Source of the DNA: Paenibacillus sp. TCA20
GTDB taxonomy: Bacteria; Bacillota; Bacilli; Paenibacillales; Paenibacillaceae
Direction of reading: 5' to 3'
Assembly (NCBI RefSeq): GCF_000732325.1
Contig: NZ_BBIW01000007.1
Span: 62,001 to 126,000, forward strand
DNA: 64,000 nucleotides
This document shows positions 16,305 to 25,713 of the stretch, in pieces (positions within the stretch are counted from its first letter, which is position 1; each line of letters begins with the position of its first letter). The notes below the pieces were generated by a model. That model saw only the letters and a program-made list of their open reading frames with translations. It was not told the DNA's origin and did not search any database. The position numbers and the translations under genes are program-made.

Positions 16305-19250
16305 TTATTTTGCTACAAGACCAGTTGTACCGTCATAATTAGCTACTGCTTTACCACCTAAATCAGTCAGGTAAGTAGCACCATCGATAACAACACGGTA
16401 TACAGTTTCGTATTCTCTTTCATCATCCAGAGTAATAACGACGTTTGAACCGCTGATTGCTACTGAGTAATCAGTTGCTGCTGACAACACTTTGTTGTCA
16501 TAGTTACGAGTCAATTTAATGTCACTAGCTGCAAGAGCTGGGTTAACATTCTTGATCGCTTCAGAGTATTTAAGAGTAATTGTATTAACTCCAACTTCAG
16601 GGTTTGCAACAAGAACTGGAGCTACAGAATCAAGTACATTAGCTTGTTTAACTTCAAGCGGTGTACTGCTAGAACCAGCTGCAGAGCCTGCAGTTGTAAT
16701 CAACTTAGTCAAATCTACTTTCAGATCCAGACCTCTAGCGTCTGTTTCAAGATCTTTGCTAAATTTAACTGTTACTACAGAAGTACCATTAGTTTCAACA
16801 GCAGTAACTGGGTTATCTTGAGTATAAGTTACAGCACCAACTGTAGCTTGAGTAATACCAGCTGTGAATTTAATTTTCACTGTTTTTCTGTCAACCAATT
16901 CTGCGTATACAGTCTCTGCAACAGAGCTGTTGTATTGAGCGAATCCTACAGTTTGGTTATCAGTCAAGCTTACTGTGTTACCACCTTTAGCTTCGGTAAA
17001 CTCTTTAAGAATGTTACCAGCAAGGTCAGTAACGGATCCTACAGTTACACTTGCAATATTAGCAACGCCAGCAGATGATCCATTACCAGTAGCAAATTGT
17101 ACAACATTGTTGTTAATTCTTTCAGCGAAAGTAATAGATACTGCAGTACCATCATTAATTACAGAGATATCAGCCATTGCATTAGTCAATACAACATTAT
17201 TACCGTTTAGGTTAACAATGTAGTTATTGTAATTTGCAAGTGTTACAACATTCATCTTCTCACTGAAAGTAATTACTACACGTTTTTGTGCATTACTAAC
17301 TACCTTGGAATCGACTGTCGGAGCAGCTGTATCGCCAAGAGTTACTGATCCAGAGAAGTCCAGCATAGTATTTTGCAAACGAGTGTTATCTTTCAGGTTC
17401 TTAACAGTGATATTATTAGTACCAGTAGCTAGGTTATTGTACAATTTAACAATAACTGCTTTATTATCATTTGGATCAAGTGCAGCGGATTGTACAGCAA
17501 GCACAGTTCCATCCGGCTTAGTTACAGTATAATTTCCAGTTGCAGTTACGCTTGTGCCAAGCAATTCTTTGTTAAATTGAACGCGAATTGTTTTAGCATC
17601 TGGAGAAGTAACACGAGTAACCTCTGGACGAGTTTGATCAACTACTGGGTTCACAGAAACTGTTGTACCAGAAGCGATTTGGTTACCGGAGTAATCTTTA
17701 ACACCTTCAACGTATACTACAATTGTTCCTGTAGGAAGTACGTTAGTGTCAACGAATTTGAATTTATATTTGTTATCAGCAACTTTTTCGAAAGAATCTG
17801 CAGTTTTCTTGGAATCTCCAGACTTCCAGTAGATGTTGGAAGCAGAAACTGTAGATGCATCTACGTCTTCAGAGAATGTAAGAGTTACAGACTCAAGAGT
17901 TGCTTCAGCAGTCGTTACAGTAGGTGCAGCTGTATCTTCTACTACTTCAAAGTCAAAGGATTTAGTCAGGGATACGAAACCTGCGAAATCTTTAACTGCG
18001 GATACAGTAACAGAATGAGCTCCTACAGCAAGAGTAGAAGTAGAATATGGAGTCAAGATAACGGATTTGTTACCTGCGCCAAGTTCAACTTTACCGAAGT
18101 ACTCTTTACCGTCGATTTTGAAGTTAGATTGAGTCAAACCATCAACTGGCTCGCTGAACTCAATTTTAACAGATTTAGTTCCAAGGGATTTAACAGCAGT
18201 TGCTTCTGGAAGTTGGTTGTCAACTGCAGTGAATTCCACATTAGTAGCACTGATTGTTCTGTCGCCAGCTTTAACATTGGATACGGAAACAGCTTCAGTA
18301 CGGTTGTTAGTCAAAGTTCCTTCAAGAGTCAAAGTTACTGTTTTCTTGTCAGCAGACAAGGAAGCAGATTTAACTACTTTACCAGATCTCAGGGAGTAGT
18401 TAGCAACTTCAGTTGCAGTATCTTCATCAACTTCACCGTCGAATGCTACAACTACTTCTTTAAGGTTGGAAGCAGAAGCTTTATCAACTTTAGTTGCAGA
18501 AGTAACTACATAAGTAACTTTCTCAGTGAATTCTTTTTCTTGGTAAGTAAATTTAACTTCAGTTTCTTTGTTAGCTTCAAGAGCTTTATCCAAAGTTACT
18601 TTTACAGTTTCGCCGTCAGTCAATTTGAATTCTACAACTTTACCAGCTTCGGATACAGTGTAGGATTCAACGGACAGGCTCAGTTCTTGATCAACTGCGT
18701 AAGCAGCGCCTACAAGAAGTTGGCGAGTAGCGTTGGATTGGAAGTTAGCGTTAGCGTCAACCAGACCTGCGTTGATTGCTGCTTGAACATAATCTTTAGC
18801 CCAAGCGGATGCGCTGTTAGTGCTTCCAGTTGGTACTTCAAGATCAAGCGCACGTACAAGTACAGTTGCCATTTCTTGAATTGTTACTGGGTTAGAAACT
18901 CCGAAGATTTTCTTAGTAGAGTTAACGCCTTCCATGATACCTGCAGCGTAAACTGCTTCTACATAAGGAGCTGCCCAGTGGTTCTCACCGTAGTTTTTGT
19001 CTTTGAAGGAGTAAACGCCTTCTACTTCTTTAAGACCCAGAGTCTTAGTGATGACTTTAGCGAACTCAGCGCGAGTCATTTGTCTGTCAAGGTGTGCTTG
19101 ACCGTCTGGGAATCCAGAGAAGATCCCTTTATCTTTCAAATAGTTGTATTGCGCGTTTACATCAGTAAGACCAGTTTGACCGAATGCTACAGAAGCAAAC
19201 ATGGAGAATGCCATTGCTGTAGACAAAGCCACGGATAAAATTTTCTTCAT
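16305..19250 (-). CDS. Main S-layer protein (N-terminal SLH domains, Ig-like body)
   Basis: 981 aa from the ATG at 19250, which follows GAGGAGG. Signal peptide: residues 1-24. Three SLH domains at about 26-190; the first carries the binding motif TRAE (T59-E62), the second TIQE (T123-E126), the third the degenerate TRQL (T175-L178). The remaining 790 residues are repeated Ig-like domains of SbsA/SwmB type, rich in Val, Thr, Lys and Asp with no Cys, typical of self-assembling S-layers. Codon choice is strongly biased (no TTA, CTA or TCA for over 580 codons), as expected for the most abundant cell protein. A second in-frame start at 19340 with its own SD could add 30 residues before the signal peptide. 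A strong promoter, a long leader and a strong terminator surround it. Confidence 0.95.
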   Translation of the reverse strand: MKKILSVALSTAMAFSMFASVAFGQTGLTDVNAQYNYLKDKGIFSGFPDGQAHLDRQMTRAEFAKVITKTLGLKEVEGVYSFKDKNYGENHWAAPYVEAVYAAGIMEGVNSTKKIFGVSNPVTIQEMATVLVRALDLEVPTGSTNSASAWAKDYVQAAINAGLVDANANFQSNATRQLLVGAAYAVDQELSLSVESYTVSEAGKVVEFKLTDGETVKVTLDKALEANKETEVKFTYQEKEFTEKVTYVVTSATKVDKASASNLKEVVVAFDGEVDEDTATEVANYSLRSGKVVKSASLSADKKTVTLTLEGTLTNNRTEAVSVSNVKAGDRTISATNVEFTAVDNQLPEATAVKSLGTKSVKIEFSEPVDGLTQSNFKIDGKEYFGKVELGAGNKSVILTPYSTSTLAVGAHSVTVSAVKDFAGFVSLTKSFDFEVVEDTAAPTVTTAEATLESVTLTFSEDVDASTVSASNIYWKSGDSKKTADSFEKVADNKYKFKFVDTNVLPTGTIVVYVEGVKDYSGNQIASGTTVSVNPVVDQTRPEVTRVTSPDAKTIRVQFNKELLGTSVTATGNYTVTKPDGTVLAVQSAALDPNDNKAVIVKLYNNLATGTNNITVKNLKDNTRLQNTMLDFSGSVTLGDTAAPTVDSKVVSNAQKRVVITFSEKMNVVTLANYNNYIVNLNGNNVVLTNAMADISVINDGTAVSITFAERINNNVVQFATGNGSSAGVANIASVTVGSVTDLAGNILKEFTEAKGGNTVSLTDNQTVGFAQYNSSVAETVYAELVDRKTVKIKFTAGITQATVGAVTYTQDNPVTAVETNGTSVVTVKFSKDLETDARGLDLKVDLTKLITTAGSAAGSSSTPLEVKQANVLDSVAPVLVANPEVGVNTITLKYSEAIKNVNPALAASDIKLTRNYDNKVLSAATDYSVAISGSNVVITLDDEREYETVYRVVIDGATYLTDLGGKAVANYDGTTGLVAK

Positions 19251-19337
19251 AACCTTTTTTTCTCCTCCTCGAGAAATCATCACATGATTATTTTCTTTAT
19301 GATTGCTAGTACTAGTAAATGGGTTGCCCGTGTTACT

Positions 19338-19356
19338 CATTAGCCGATACACCCCC
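19338..19356 (-). promoter_or_regulatory. Upstream alternative translation start of the S-layer gene
   Basis: ATG at 19338-19340 is preceded by GGGGGTG (19350-19356) with a 9-base gap. It is in frame with the downstream signal-peptide ATG at 19250, with no stop between. The arrangement matches the tandem start sites described for the Brevibacillus cell wall protein genes. Confidence 0.6.
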
Positions 19357-19394
19357 TTTCCAGAGTTGAGCAAGTAAATCCATATAAAATGATG

Positions 19395-19412
19395 TCTGTG
19401 ATAGATCACAGA
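19395..19412. promoter_or_regulatory. 18-bp perfect dyad in the S-layer leader
   Basis: TCTGTGAT and ATCACAGA are separated by 2 bases. The dyad lies about 55 bases downstream of the predicted transcription start, between promoter and ribosome binding sites. It could be an operator or an mRNA-stabilising hairpin. The spacing differs from a CRP site (TGTGA-N6-TCACA). Confidence 0.6.
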
Positions 19413-19473
19413 AACTAGTAAATATAAGCCAGGGTAAGAAAAAATAGAGTAGTTTCCTAATCCTACCTATCGT

Positions 19474-19502
19474 ATTATACAATGTGGTTCGGAAGACGTA
19501 AA
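19474..19502 (-). promoter_or_regulatory. Predicted SigA promoter of the S-layer gene
   Basis: -35 TTTACG (19497-19502), 17-base gap, perfect -10 TATAAT (19474-19479). The start near 19467 would give a leader of about 217 bases to the ATG at 19250, or 127 to the upstream ATG at 19340. Confidence 0.7.
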
Positions 19503-19831
19503 GAAAATTTTTCTAATAAATAGACAAAATTCTCCACGAATCTCTTTCCTAAAATCCTCCATCGTGTTTGGCTCTACATCTTAAACGCAGTAGTTTCTAA
19601 AAAGTTGCGAAGTTTCAAAAAAAATTTTCCACTAATTTTAAAATCATGGGATTGATCCTTCAATATTCTATATCGGTTCCAAATAATTGATAATGAATAG
19701 CGCGTCAACTCTAAGTTATATGTAGCCATAAACAATTTTAGATTATCCTTCAATTTATGTAACAATCCAAATAAAATTCGGAATTACCTCAAAAGATATA
19801 GAAATCGCAACAAAGCGAATGAAAAACATAC
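19503..19831. other. AT-rich spacer upstream of the S-layer promoter, no gene seen
   Basis: About 330 bases of very AT-rich DNA. A 63-codon open frame on the minus strand has no ribosome binding site and is not called. The region may act as an UP-element-like or regulator-binding stretch for the S-layer promoter. Confidence 0.5.
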
Positions 19832-19858
19832 AAAAAAGGTGCCGAATCTCGGCACCTT
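19832..19858 (-). terminator. Rho-independent terminator of the 113-aa gene
   Basis: A 10-bp perfect stem (19836-19845 with 19849-19858), a 3-base loop and six T on the minus strand. Confidence 0.93.
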
Positions 19859-19881
19859 CATCTTCTACATTATCCAGTTGT

Positions 19882-20223
19882 TTACTTAATCTTCATTGCC
19901 AGCTCGATGATGCGAGCACGCAGCTTAGGGTCGGTATTCAAATTCTCGTACATATCCTCGATCGGTTTCTTATTATCACGGTATGTCTTCTCGTGCTTGA
20001 TCGTAACATGGGACCATTCAATAAGTTCATTCTCTGCTGCCATCAAATTATTATATGCATCGTGGAATCCAGTCTTCATAACAAGACCTTCCATAACTTC
20101 CTGCGAGATCTCCTGAGTCTTGCGTGCCTTCTCAATCTCTACTTCCAGAATCGCCGCTTGTTTCTCAAACTGTGTCTTTGCCTTCATGTAGCCAAGCTGA
20201 GCTTTCGAATAGATTGCTTTCAT
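19882..20223 (-). CDS. Conserved-type small coiled-coil protein, function unknown
   Basis: 113 aa, cytoplasmic (no signal or membrane segment), mostly helical and highly charged. AAGGGTGAAGG lies upstream of the ATG and a good terminator follows, so it is a real monocistronic gene. The heptad-like region around 12-45 (KAKTQFEKQAAILEVEIEKA) suggests a coiled coil, and residues 55-75 (HDAYNNLMAAENELIEW) a second helix. I recognise no catalytic motif and no named family. Confidence 0.8.
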   Translation of the reverse strand: MKAIYSKAQLGYMKAKTQFEKQAAILEVEIEKARKTQEISQEVMEGLVMKTGFHDAYNNLMAAENELIEWSHVTIKHEKTYRDNKKPIEDMYENLNTDPKLRARIIELAMKIK

Positions 20224-20325
20224 CAGATACCTTCACCCTTTAGCAAAATGTGTATTTTACGCTATTGTATCTTATTATCTATTAAATTACAAAATCTAGT
20301 TAATGAAGCTTTCAATAAATAGAAT

Positions 20326-20352
20326 AGAACTGCCCCTCAGAGGAGCAGTTCT
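20326..20352 (-). terminator. Probable terminator of the 1298-aa SLH gene
   Basis: A 12-bp stem with one mismatch (20326-20337 with 20341-20352). The T tract on the minus strand is interrupted (TTCTATTTATTG), so efficiency is uncertain. Confidence 0.65.
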
Positions 20353-20369
20353 ATCTCTGTTAAACGATT

Positions 20370-23300
20370 TTAGCTTAAATTATTTGGAAAAAGTTTATTA
20401 CTCTTTTTGAACAGCTCCACAGCGATTTTCGCTGCTTCTGCACGTGTCAGGAAGCCCTGCGGATTAAAACTGTACTGCTGTTTACTCTGTCCTGCAACCG
20501 TAATTGCATTCCCTGTCATAATCTTTGCTTTGTTTACTGCAAGGACTGCAGGCTTCGCATAATAGTTAATACTGCCGGAATCCACATACAGCTTCGCAAG
20601 ATTGTCCGTAAGCTTGCTGTCATTAGCAGCTAGTTTGAGCTTCATTGCGCGGGCGATCATGACAGCCGCTTGCTCACGAGTCAGAGGCTGGCTCGGTGCA
20701 AATACGCCTTCCGTTAATCCCGTTACAATTCCTGCTCTTGCTGCTGTTTCAATATGCTCATAATCCCATGTTTCGCTTCGTGCTCCAGGCACCAGATCCA
20801 CGAATGTTTGATTATTGTCGTAGTTCAGAGGCAGATTCATACCCTTAACGAGCAATGTAGCGAATTCACCGCGTGATGTGCGATCGTCAGTACCAAACTG
20901 ATCAAATCGGATATTCTCCATCAAGCCTTTAGAATACATCGCGTTCAAAACGTTTCGGGCCCAGCTATGATTCGTAATATCTGTATAACTGCGACTAAGC
21001 TTCATAACCACATAATAGCCAAACTCATCAAAGGGAATAGTAATTGTATGGTTCTTCGCATTAACAATACCGCCTACATTTACCCACTCACGATCAGATG
21101 TATATTTAAATACGGTGATTGTGGAACCCACTTCATCAACCACGCTACTGTTATAAGTAAGTGTCAGTTCACCACGCTGGGATGGAGTAACCTCACGTTC
21201 AGCTGCAATTGTCGGATCACCATACAAACCTTCAATTGAATATGGTGCAAGTCCATTTGTAGGCGGCAAGTAATCTGCAGAACCTAATGTTCCACGTTCC
21301 CCGAGTCCTCCACTGATCCAGTAAACATTAGAGATCGTCGTAAAGTTCTGTTTATCTCCAGAGGAAGATCCGAATCGCAAGAAGTACTCATCCGGAATAT
21401 CCCATACCGGCAATCCTGTTTCATCCGCAGAAAGACCGTTATTCGGGAAACCGATAATGTTACCATAATCATTTCTACGTTCCACTACACCGTCTTTTGG
21501 ATCTGCGAGACCGAATAGCAGCTGTGTTGTAGGATAGTATTTGTTAATTCCTCTTGTATCCGTCGATTGCATAATGGTTCCCTTTGGAAACTCAAGCTCT
21601 AAGCTTTTGTTAAATACACTGTATTTATTAGCTACTTTAGGAGCCATGTACTGGGAATCTACAGCTACTGCACCTGTGTAATACACCGATATCGTATCTT
21701 CAAGTGTTGTACTTCCACGTACAATCTCAATATCAATATCATTAGCTCTGTCTTGCTTGAGACCTACATAATCATACAAGAAACGATCATCACCTAGATC
21801 TGTTCTCTTTACAGCTGGCTCTCCATCAATCAATACTTCAGTGGCACCTTCAGCTTCAATATCAAAGCGAACAAAGTTCTTGTTCACAACATATGCTCCA
21901 TCAACCGTTGGCTGTGGTGCTAGCAATCGATAAGGCTTAACCTCACGAACTAGCTGGAGCTGCTGACTTGTCTTCGCACCTGTACTATTAATCAATTCAA
22001 GATTATATACATAAGTTCCAGGCGTTTCGGCAGGCAAGTTCTGCACACGGATCACAAATTCAGCCGTGCTGCCAAAGTACTCGTATGCATAAGTCTTATT
22101 ATTATAAGTAAATTCGTTTGTCTGCTTGATTACTGTATCTGTGACATCTAGTGAGAATAAATTTTGCGATCCCAAATTCAAGTTTACCTTGGATGCTCCA
22201 TTACCACGAATGACGATATCATGCTGCTGAAGACTTGTTGTATACGTACCGCCATTATAAATGAAATCAGGAGTCAGGTTAAAAATCTTTGCCCATTGTT
22301 CATTATCTGTATATTCCAGCGGGAAAGTAACTCTATTATTGCCTACAGCTGGCTGAAATTTATCAATGTTTGAAATATTCTCGTCCAGAATATAGACCCG
22401 GATTTCTTTTCGTACAACTCGGTACTGGTTGTTATCATCTGCTACAGTTCCGGTAAATACAATTCGGTTCTCACCATAATATAAAGGTCCTGTGTCAGCA
22501 TTGACCTGCAGATTCAAATTAAACTTCCCATTGGTCAGCCATGTAGTTCCAACACTGGCTGGAGTTGTTCCGTTTACGAATACTTCTCCTTTGAAAGCCG
22601 TACTGCTAAGATCAAACCCGATGTACTCCCCAGAAACCTGCAGGTTCGTTGTCTCATTCGAATCAATGGTCACCGTCTGTCCGTCCGTCAGGTTGGAGAC
22701 ATAAATGTAAGTCTTGGAGACAAATGAAATGACCGCGTCCTTATACTGGGAGGAACCAGTGTATTGGAAGCGAACAGTTTGATTCCCGTTTTGGAAGCCA
22801 GAAATTCTATAAATATACTCGGTAGTTGAACCTTCCACCGGACCTACATAATTGATCGTCATATTGCTGCCCACAGGCAAATATTTAGCTGATAAAGAGC
22901 TAGGTGTAGCAACAGGAGAATTTGTCTTAACGGAAATGTAGAAATCACTAGAATCCACATTTGCTCCGTTGAGATTCTGTTTGGAATAAGTAGCCTTACC
23001 ATCTGTACCAACCGTGTAGCCGTTCAAGTGATACAGCTGACTGATTACAACTTCTCCTTGAGCAAAATTGAAATTAGCCGCCTTGTTTACCATTGTCGAG
23101 CCGTAAGTGATATTTAAGGAGTGTCTTTGACTTCTTGCTGTCGTTCCATTTGCATCATCAAGAAAAGGAAAGTTCTGAATTGCAAAAGTAATTAATCGGT
23201 AAGCGGAGGTCGCTCCTTCAACACCTTGAATGACAACATCGCTATTGCCTGCAGTGACCAGCTTGCCTGAGCTGTCTAGTGACAGGGAAGAGAAATATAC

Positions 23301-24266
23301 GGGAGTTACATCAAGGCCATTTAGCTTGATTGACTTACTCACAGCATCTCCTTCATCGGGAACCAAAGCCTGTACATACAATGTCGCTGTATCTTCCGCT
23401 CCTGTCCATGTCGGTGTTCCTGTTAATAGATTATTTGCATTAAGACTTGAATCTGCCAAGTACATAGAAACAATCGGATTGCTAGTATCAAAATAATACA
23501 ACGAATGATTTACCGTAATCCGATCTGAACCATTCTCAATAACAAGAACGATACTGTTCAGTCCTGGATTTAGTGATAGTTGTGGAGAGTAGAACGTTCC
23601 ATCTGACAATAACGTCGTCGCTAGTGCTGATCCGCCATTCAGTGCTACCGTTGCTCTCGTCGCATTTTGTATTTTACCTTGAAGGGTAATATCCTTTCTC
23701 GGGATAACCACCTGAGTTCCCTCGTTCAAGGTTACTGGTTGGGACAACCCTAGTACACTTAGGCTCTCTACATATGGAACCTGGTCAAACAATACATAGA
23801 AGCTCTCTGACCGAGTCATATTGCCTTGTGTTCCAGAGAAAGTAATTTCATTCATGCCTGGATACAGTGTAAGTGTAGAAGTAAAACGATTCTCCGGACT
23901 GTCCAGATCAAGCTGGATGGTACCTGGAGTTACTTTGGAAGTATCACGTGTCCACTTCGAAGTAAGTGGATCCCATGTTAGTTGCTGAATGCTGGCACTG
24001 AGTGTAGAGCCTGTAACTTTGGTGTACGTACCCGTTGCTGTCAGCATTTTCTCTGTTACTTTATATGCATTCTCTCTACTCAGTAATTTATCCGTTCCTT
24101 CGAGCTTCAACTGAACTGTGTTCTTTAGAGTCTCGATATCCGGAGCAAAATAACTCGTAGATACATTATCAGCTGCCTCTGCCTTATTAACCAAACCTGG
24201 GGGGAACAGTGAAACAATAAGTGTTACTAACAGCAGCCATACCATCGGCCGTTTGATGCGCTGCAT
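20370..24266 (-). CDS. Large SLH-domain surface protein
   Basis: 1298 aa, exported. The signal peptide covers 1-31 (hydrophobic VWLLLVTLIVSLFPPG, then AEA). About 1060 residues of beta-rich, Asn/Thr/Tyr-rich repeats follow, with phrases such as LNPGLNSIVLVIENGS and LYPGMNEITFSGTQG that mark recurring Ig-like strands. The last 205 residues are three SLH domains (TSRGEFATLL, LTREQAAVMI, LTRAEAAKIA), the third with an intact TRAE. AAAGGAGAGA precedes the ATG. It lies directly beyond the terminator of tagO, close to the machinery that makes its ligand. Inferred role: a wall-anchored structural or adhesive protein. No enzyme domain was recognised. Confidence 0.9.
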   Translation of the reverse strand: MQRIKRPMVWLLLVTLIVSLFPPGLVNKAEAADNVSTSYFAPDIETLKNTVQLKLEGTDKLLSRENAYKVTEKMLTATGTYTKVTGSTLSASIQQLTWDPLTSKWTRDTSKVTPGTIQLDLDSPENRFTSTLTLYPGMNEITFSGTQGNMTRSESFYVLFDQVPYVESLSVLGLSQPVTLNEGTQVVIPRKDITLQGKIQNATRATVALNGGSALATTLLSDGTFYSPQLSLNPGLNSIVLVIENGSDRITVNHSLYYFDTSNPIVSMYLADSSLNANNLLTGTPTWTGAEDTATLYVQALVPDEGDAVSKSIKLNGLDVTPVYFSSLSLDSSGKLVTAGNSDVVIQGVEGATSAYRLITFAIQNFPFLDDANGTTARSQRHSLNITYGSTMVNKAANFNFAQGEVVISQLYHLNGYTVGTDGKATYSKQNLNGANVDSSDFYISVKTNSPVATPSSLSAKYLPVGSNMTINYVGPVEGSTTEYIYRISGFQNGNQTVRFQYTGSSQYKDAVISFVSKTYIYVSNLTDGQTVTIDSNETTNLQVSGEYIGFDLSSTAFKGEVFVNGTTPASVGTTWLTNGKFNLNLQVNADTGPLYYGENRIVFTGTVADDNNQYRVVRKEIRVYILDENISNIDKFQPAVGNNRVTFPLEYTDNEQWAKIFNLTPDFIYNGGTYTTSLQQHDIVIRGNGASKVNLNLGSQNLFSLDVTDTVIKQTNEFTYNNKTYAYEYFGSTAEFVIRVQNLPAETPGTYVYNLELINSTGAKTSQQLQLVREVKPYRLLAPQPTVDGAYVVNKNFVRFDIEAEGATEVLIDGEPAVKRTDLGDDRFLYDYVGLKQDRANDIDIEIVRGSTTLEDTISVYYTGAVAVDSQYMAPKVANKYSVFNKSLELEFPKGTIMQSTDTRGINKYYPTTQLLFGLADPKDGVVERRNDYGNIIGFPNNGLSADETGLPVWDIPDEYFLRFGSSSGDKQNFTTISNVYWISGGLGERGTLGSADYLPPTNGLAPYSIEGLYGDPTIAAEREVTPSQRGELTLTYNSSVVDEVGSTITVFKYTSDREWVNVGGIVNAKNHTITIPFDEFGYYVVMKLSRSYTDITNHSWARNVLNAMYSKGLMENIRFDQFGTDDRTSRGEFATLLVKGMNLPLNYDNNQTFVDLVPGARSETWDYEHIETAARAGIVTGLTEGVFAPSQPLTREQAAVMIARAMKLKLAANDSKLTDNLAKLYVDSGSINYYAKPAVLAVNKAKIMTGNAITVAGQSKQQYSFNPQGFLTRAEAAKIAVELFKKSNKLFPNNLS

Positions 24267-24336
24267 ATAATCTCTCCTTTAAAATTAGTTACCTCTTATA
24301 TCGGACAGGCCTCCTTAAATATGAAGAAGTTTCAAC

Positions 24337-24371
24337 AAAAAAAGCCTTATTCCCTAAACAGGAACAAGGCT
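24337..24371 (-). terminator. Rho-independent terminator of the tagO cluster
   Basis: An 11-bp stem with one mismatch (24343-24353 with 24361-24371), then seven T on the minus strand. It ends the DUF5693-csaB-tagA-tagO transcription unit. Confidence 0.92.
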
Positions 24372-24428
24372 GGTTAATAGTAGTTCAAAGGTTTAAATTA
24401 TAGATTATATAATAACTGTTCATTTCAT

Positions 24429-25553
24429 TTAAGATTTCGTACGAGACTCGGATGCCTTCACTCTCAGCTTCATGAAGAAGTTGATCAGCGGACGTTTGGT
24501 TTTATCAATCAAACCGATGACTTCTGCACCGATCTGCAGGAAGAACATCATGACACAGATCACCACAAACGTAACCCAGTTGGCTTCATGCATTGCTGCA
24601 GAAGACTGGATCACGGCAAGTACGCCGAAGAATGCGGCAATGCCGTAAATGATAAGCACCGTTTGACGGTGACTGAAACCAAGCTCACGTAGACGGTGAT
24701 GCAAGTGACCTTTATCCGGTGCGAATATCGGCTTCTTGTTCAGGAAGCGGCGAAGAATCGCAAAGAGCGTATCAGATAATGGTACAGCGATAATGATCAG
24801 CGGTGTGATCAGGGATACGACAGCAATCTGCTTAAATCCAAGAAGCGAGAGCATCGCAAGACTGAAGCCTAGGAACAGTGATCCTGTATCTCCCATGAAG
24901 ATCTTGGCCGGATGAAAGTTAAAGAACAAGAATCCGATAATGCTGCCAAGCAGCACAAGACAGATGAGTGCAGTCGTGAAATTCCCCATAATAAAGGACA
25001 TGACCGCAATCGTACCAATCGCAATGGCAGACACACCCGCGGCAAGACCGTCGAGTCCGTCGATCAAGTTAATCGCATTCGTCACACCCACAATCCAGAA
25101 GATCGTAAGTGGAATCGAAATCCATAGTTCGAGTGATGAGTAAGCATCAGCAAAAGGAATATTTACAAAATCTATACGGATCTGAAATCCGAACACAACG
25201 ACACACGCCGTAATAATCTGAGCTAAAAATTTGACCTTGGCCGACAATTGGAACCGATCATCTAGCGCACCAATCAGGGCAATCATTGTACCGCCAATCA
25301 TAAAGGCTTGGATGAATCGGGAATCTCTTGCAGTGAAGTATTCCGAAACAAACGGAAGTAGCGCCAGCATCGTGACCATAAAAGCAAGAAAAATACCGAG
25401 ACCACCGAGTCTAGGCATAATCTTGGTATGAACCTTGCGTGCATCAGGCACATCAACAGCTCCTACATTTACCGCAAACTTCTTCACAAGAGGCGTCAAT
25501 CCAACCGCAAGTCCAAGAGCCACGATAAATCCCAAGATATAGAACTCTAACAT
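24429..25553 (-). CDS. tagO: Undecaprenyl-phosphate GlcNAc-1-phosphate transferase (TagO/WecA family)
   Basis: 374 aa, about 10-11 membrane segments. It transfers GlcNAc-1-phosphate from UDP-GlcNAc to undecaprenyl phosphate, the first step of wall teichoic acid or secondary wall polymer synthesis. Family motifs: ARKVHTKIMPRLGG on the first cytoplasmic loop, NLIDGLDGLAAG (catalytic Asp), IFMGDTGSLFLGF and HLHHRL. The ATG at 25553 (MLEFYILGF) is preferred; the frame extends 21 codons further but without a site, and GGGGGT lies upstream. It is the last gene of the SCWP cluster. MraY is less likely because the HLHHRL loop and context fit WecA/TagO. Confidence 0.93.
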   Translation of the reverse strand: MLEFYILGFIVALGLAVGLTPLVKKFAVNVGAVDVPDARKVHTKIMPRLGGLGIFLAFMVTMLALLPFVSEYFTARDSRFIQAFMIGGTMIALIGALDDRFQLSAKVKFLAQIITACVVVFGFQIRIDFVNIPFADAYSSLELWISIPLTIFWIVGVTNAINLIDGLDGLAAGVSAIAIGTIAVMSFIMGNFTTALICLVLLGSIIGFLFFNFHPAKIFMGDTGSLFLGFSLAMLSLLGFKQIAVVSLITPLIIIAVPLSDTLFAILRRFLNKKPIFAPDKGHLHHRLRELGFSHRQTVLIIYGIAAFFGVLAVIQSSAAMHEANWVTFVVICVMMFFLQIGAEVIGLIDKTKRPLINFFMKLRVKASESRTKS

Positions 25554-25713
25554 TTGTTCATTCAACCCCCAATTTTTAAAAACAAAGAATCCTTCACAAA
25601 TCTGTCCATGACCCAACTGAACAGCATTATACTCTCTTGACCTCTGAATTACTATTCTTTTTTTCTAGCAAAAAGCATTGTTTTTAACAGATCTTCCTGT
25701 ATTTACACGCTGT

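Noticed and set aside
17490..19238. 582-codon plus-strand open frame
   Set aside because: Exactly codon-register antisense to the S-layer gene; open only because that gene avoids TTA, CTA and TCA. Composition (Phe/Cys/Ser-rich) is not protein-like.
19574..19765. 63-codon minus-strand frame upstream of the S-layer promoter
   Set aside because: TTG start, no ribosome binding site, very AT-rich spacer DNA.
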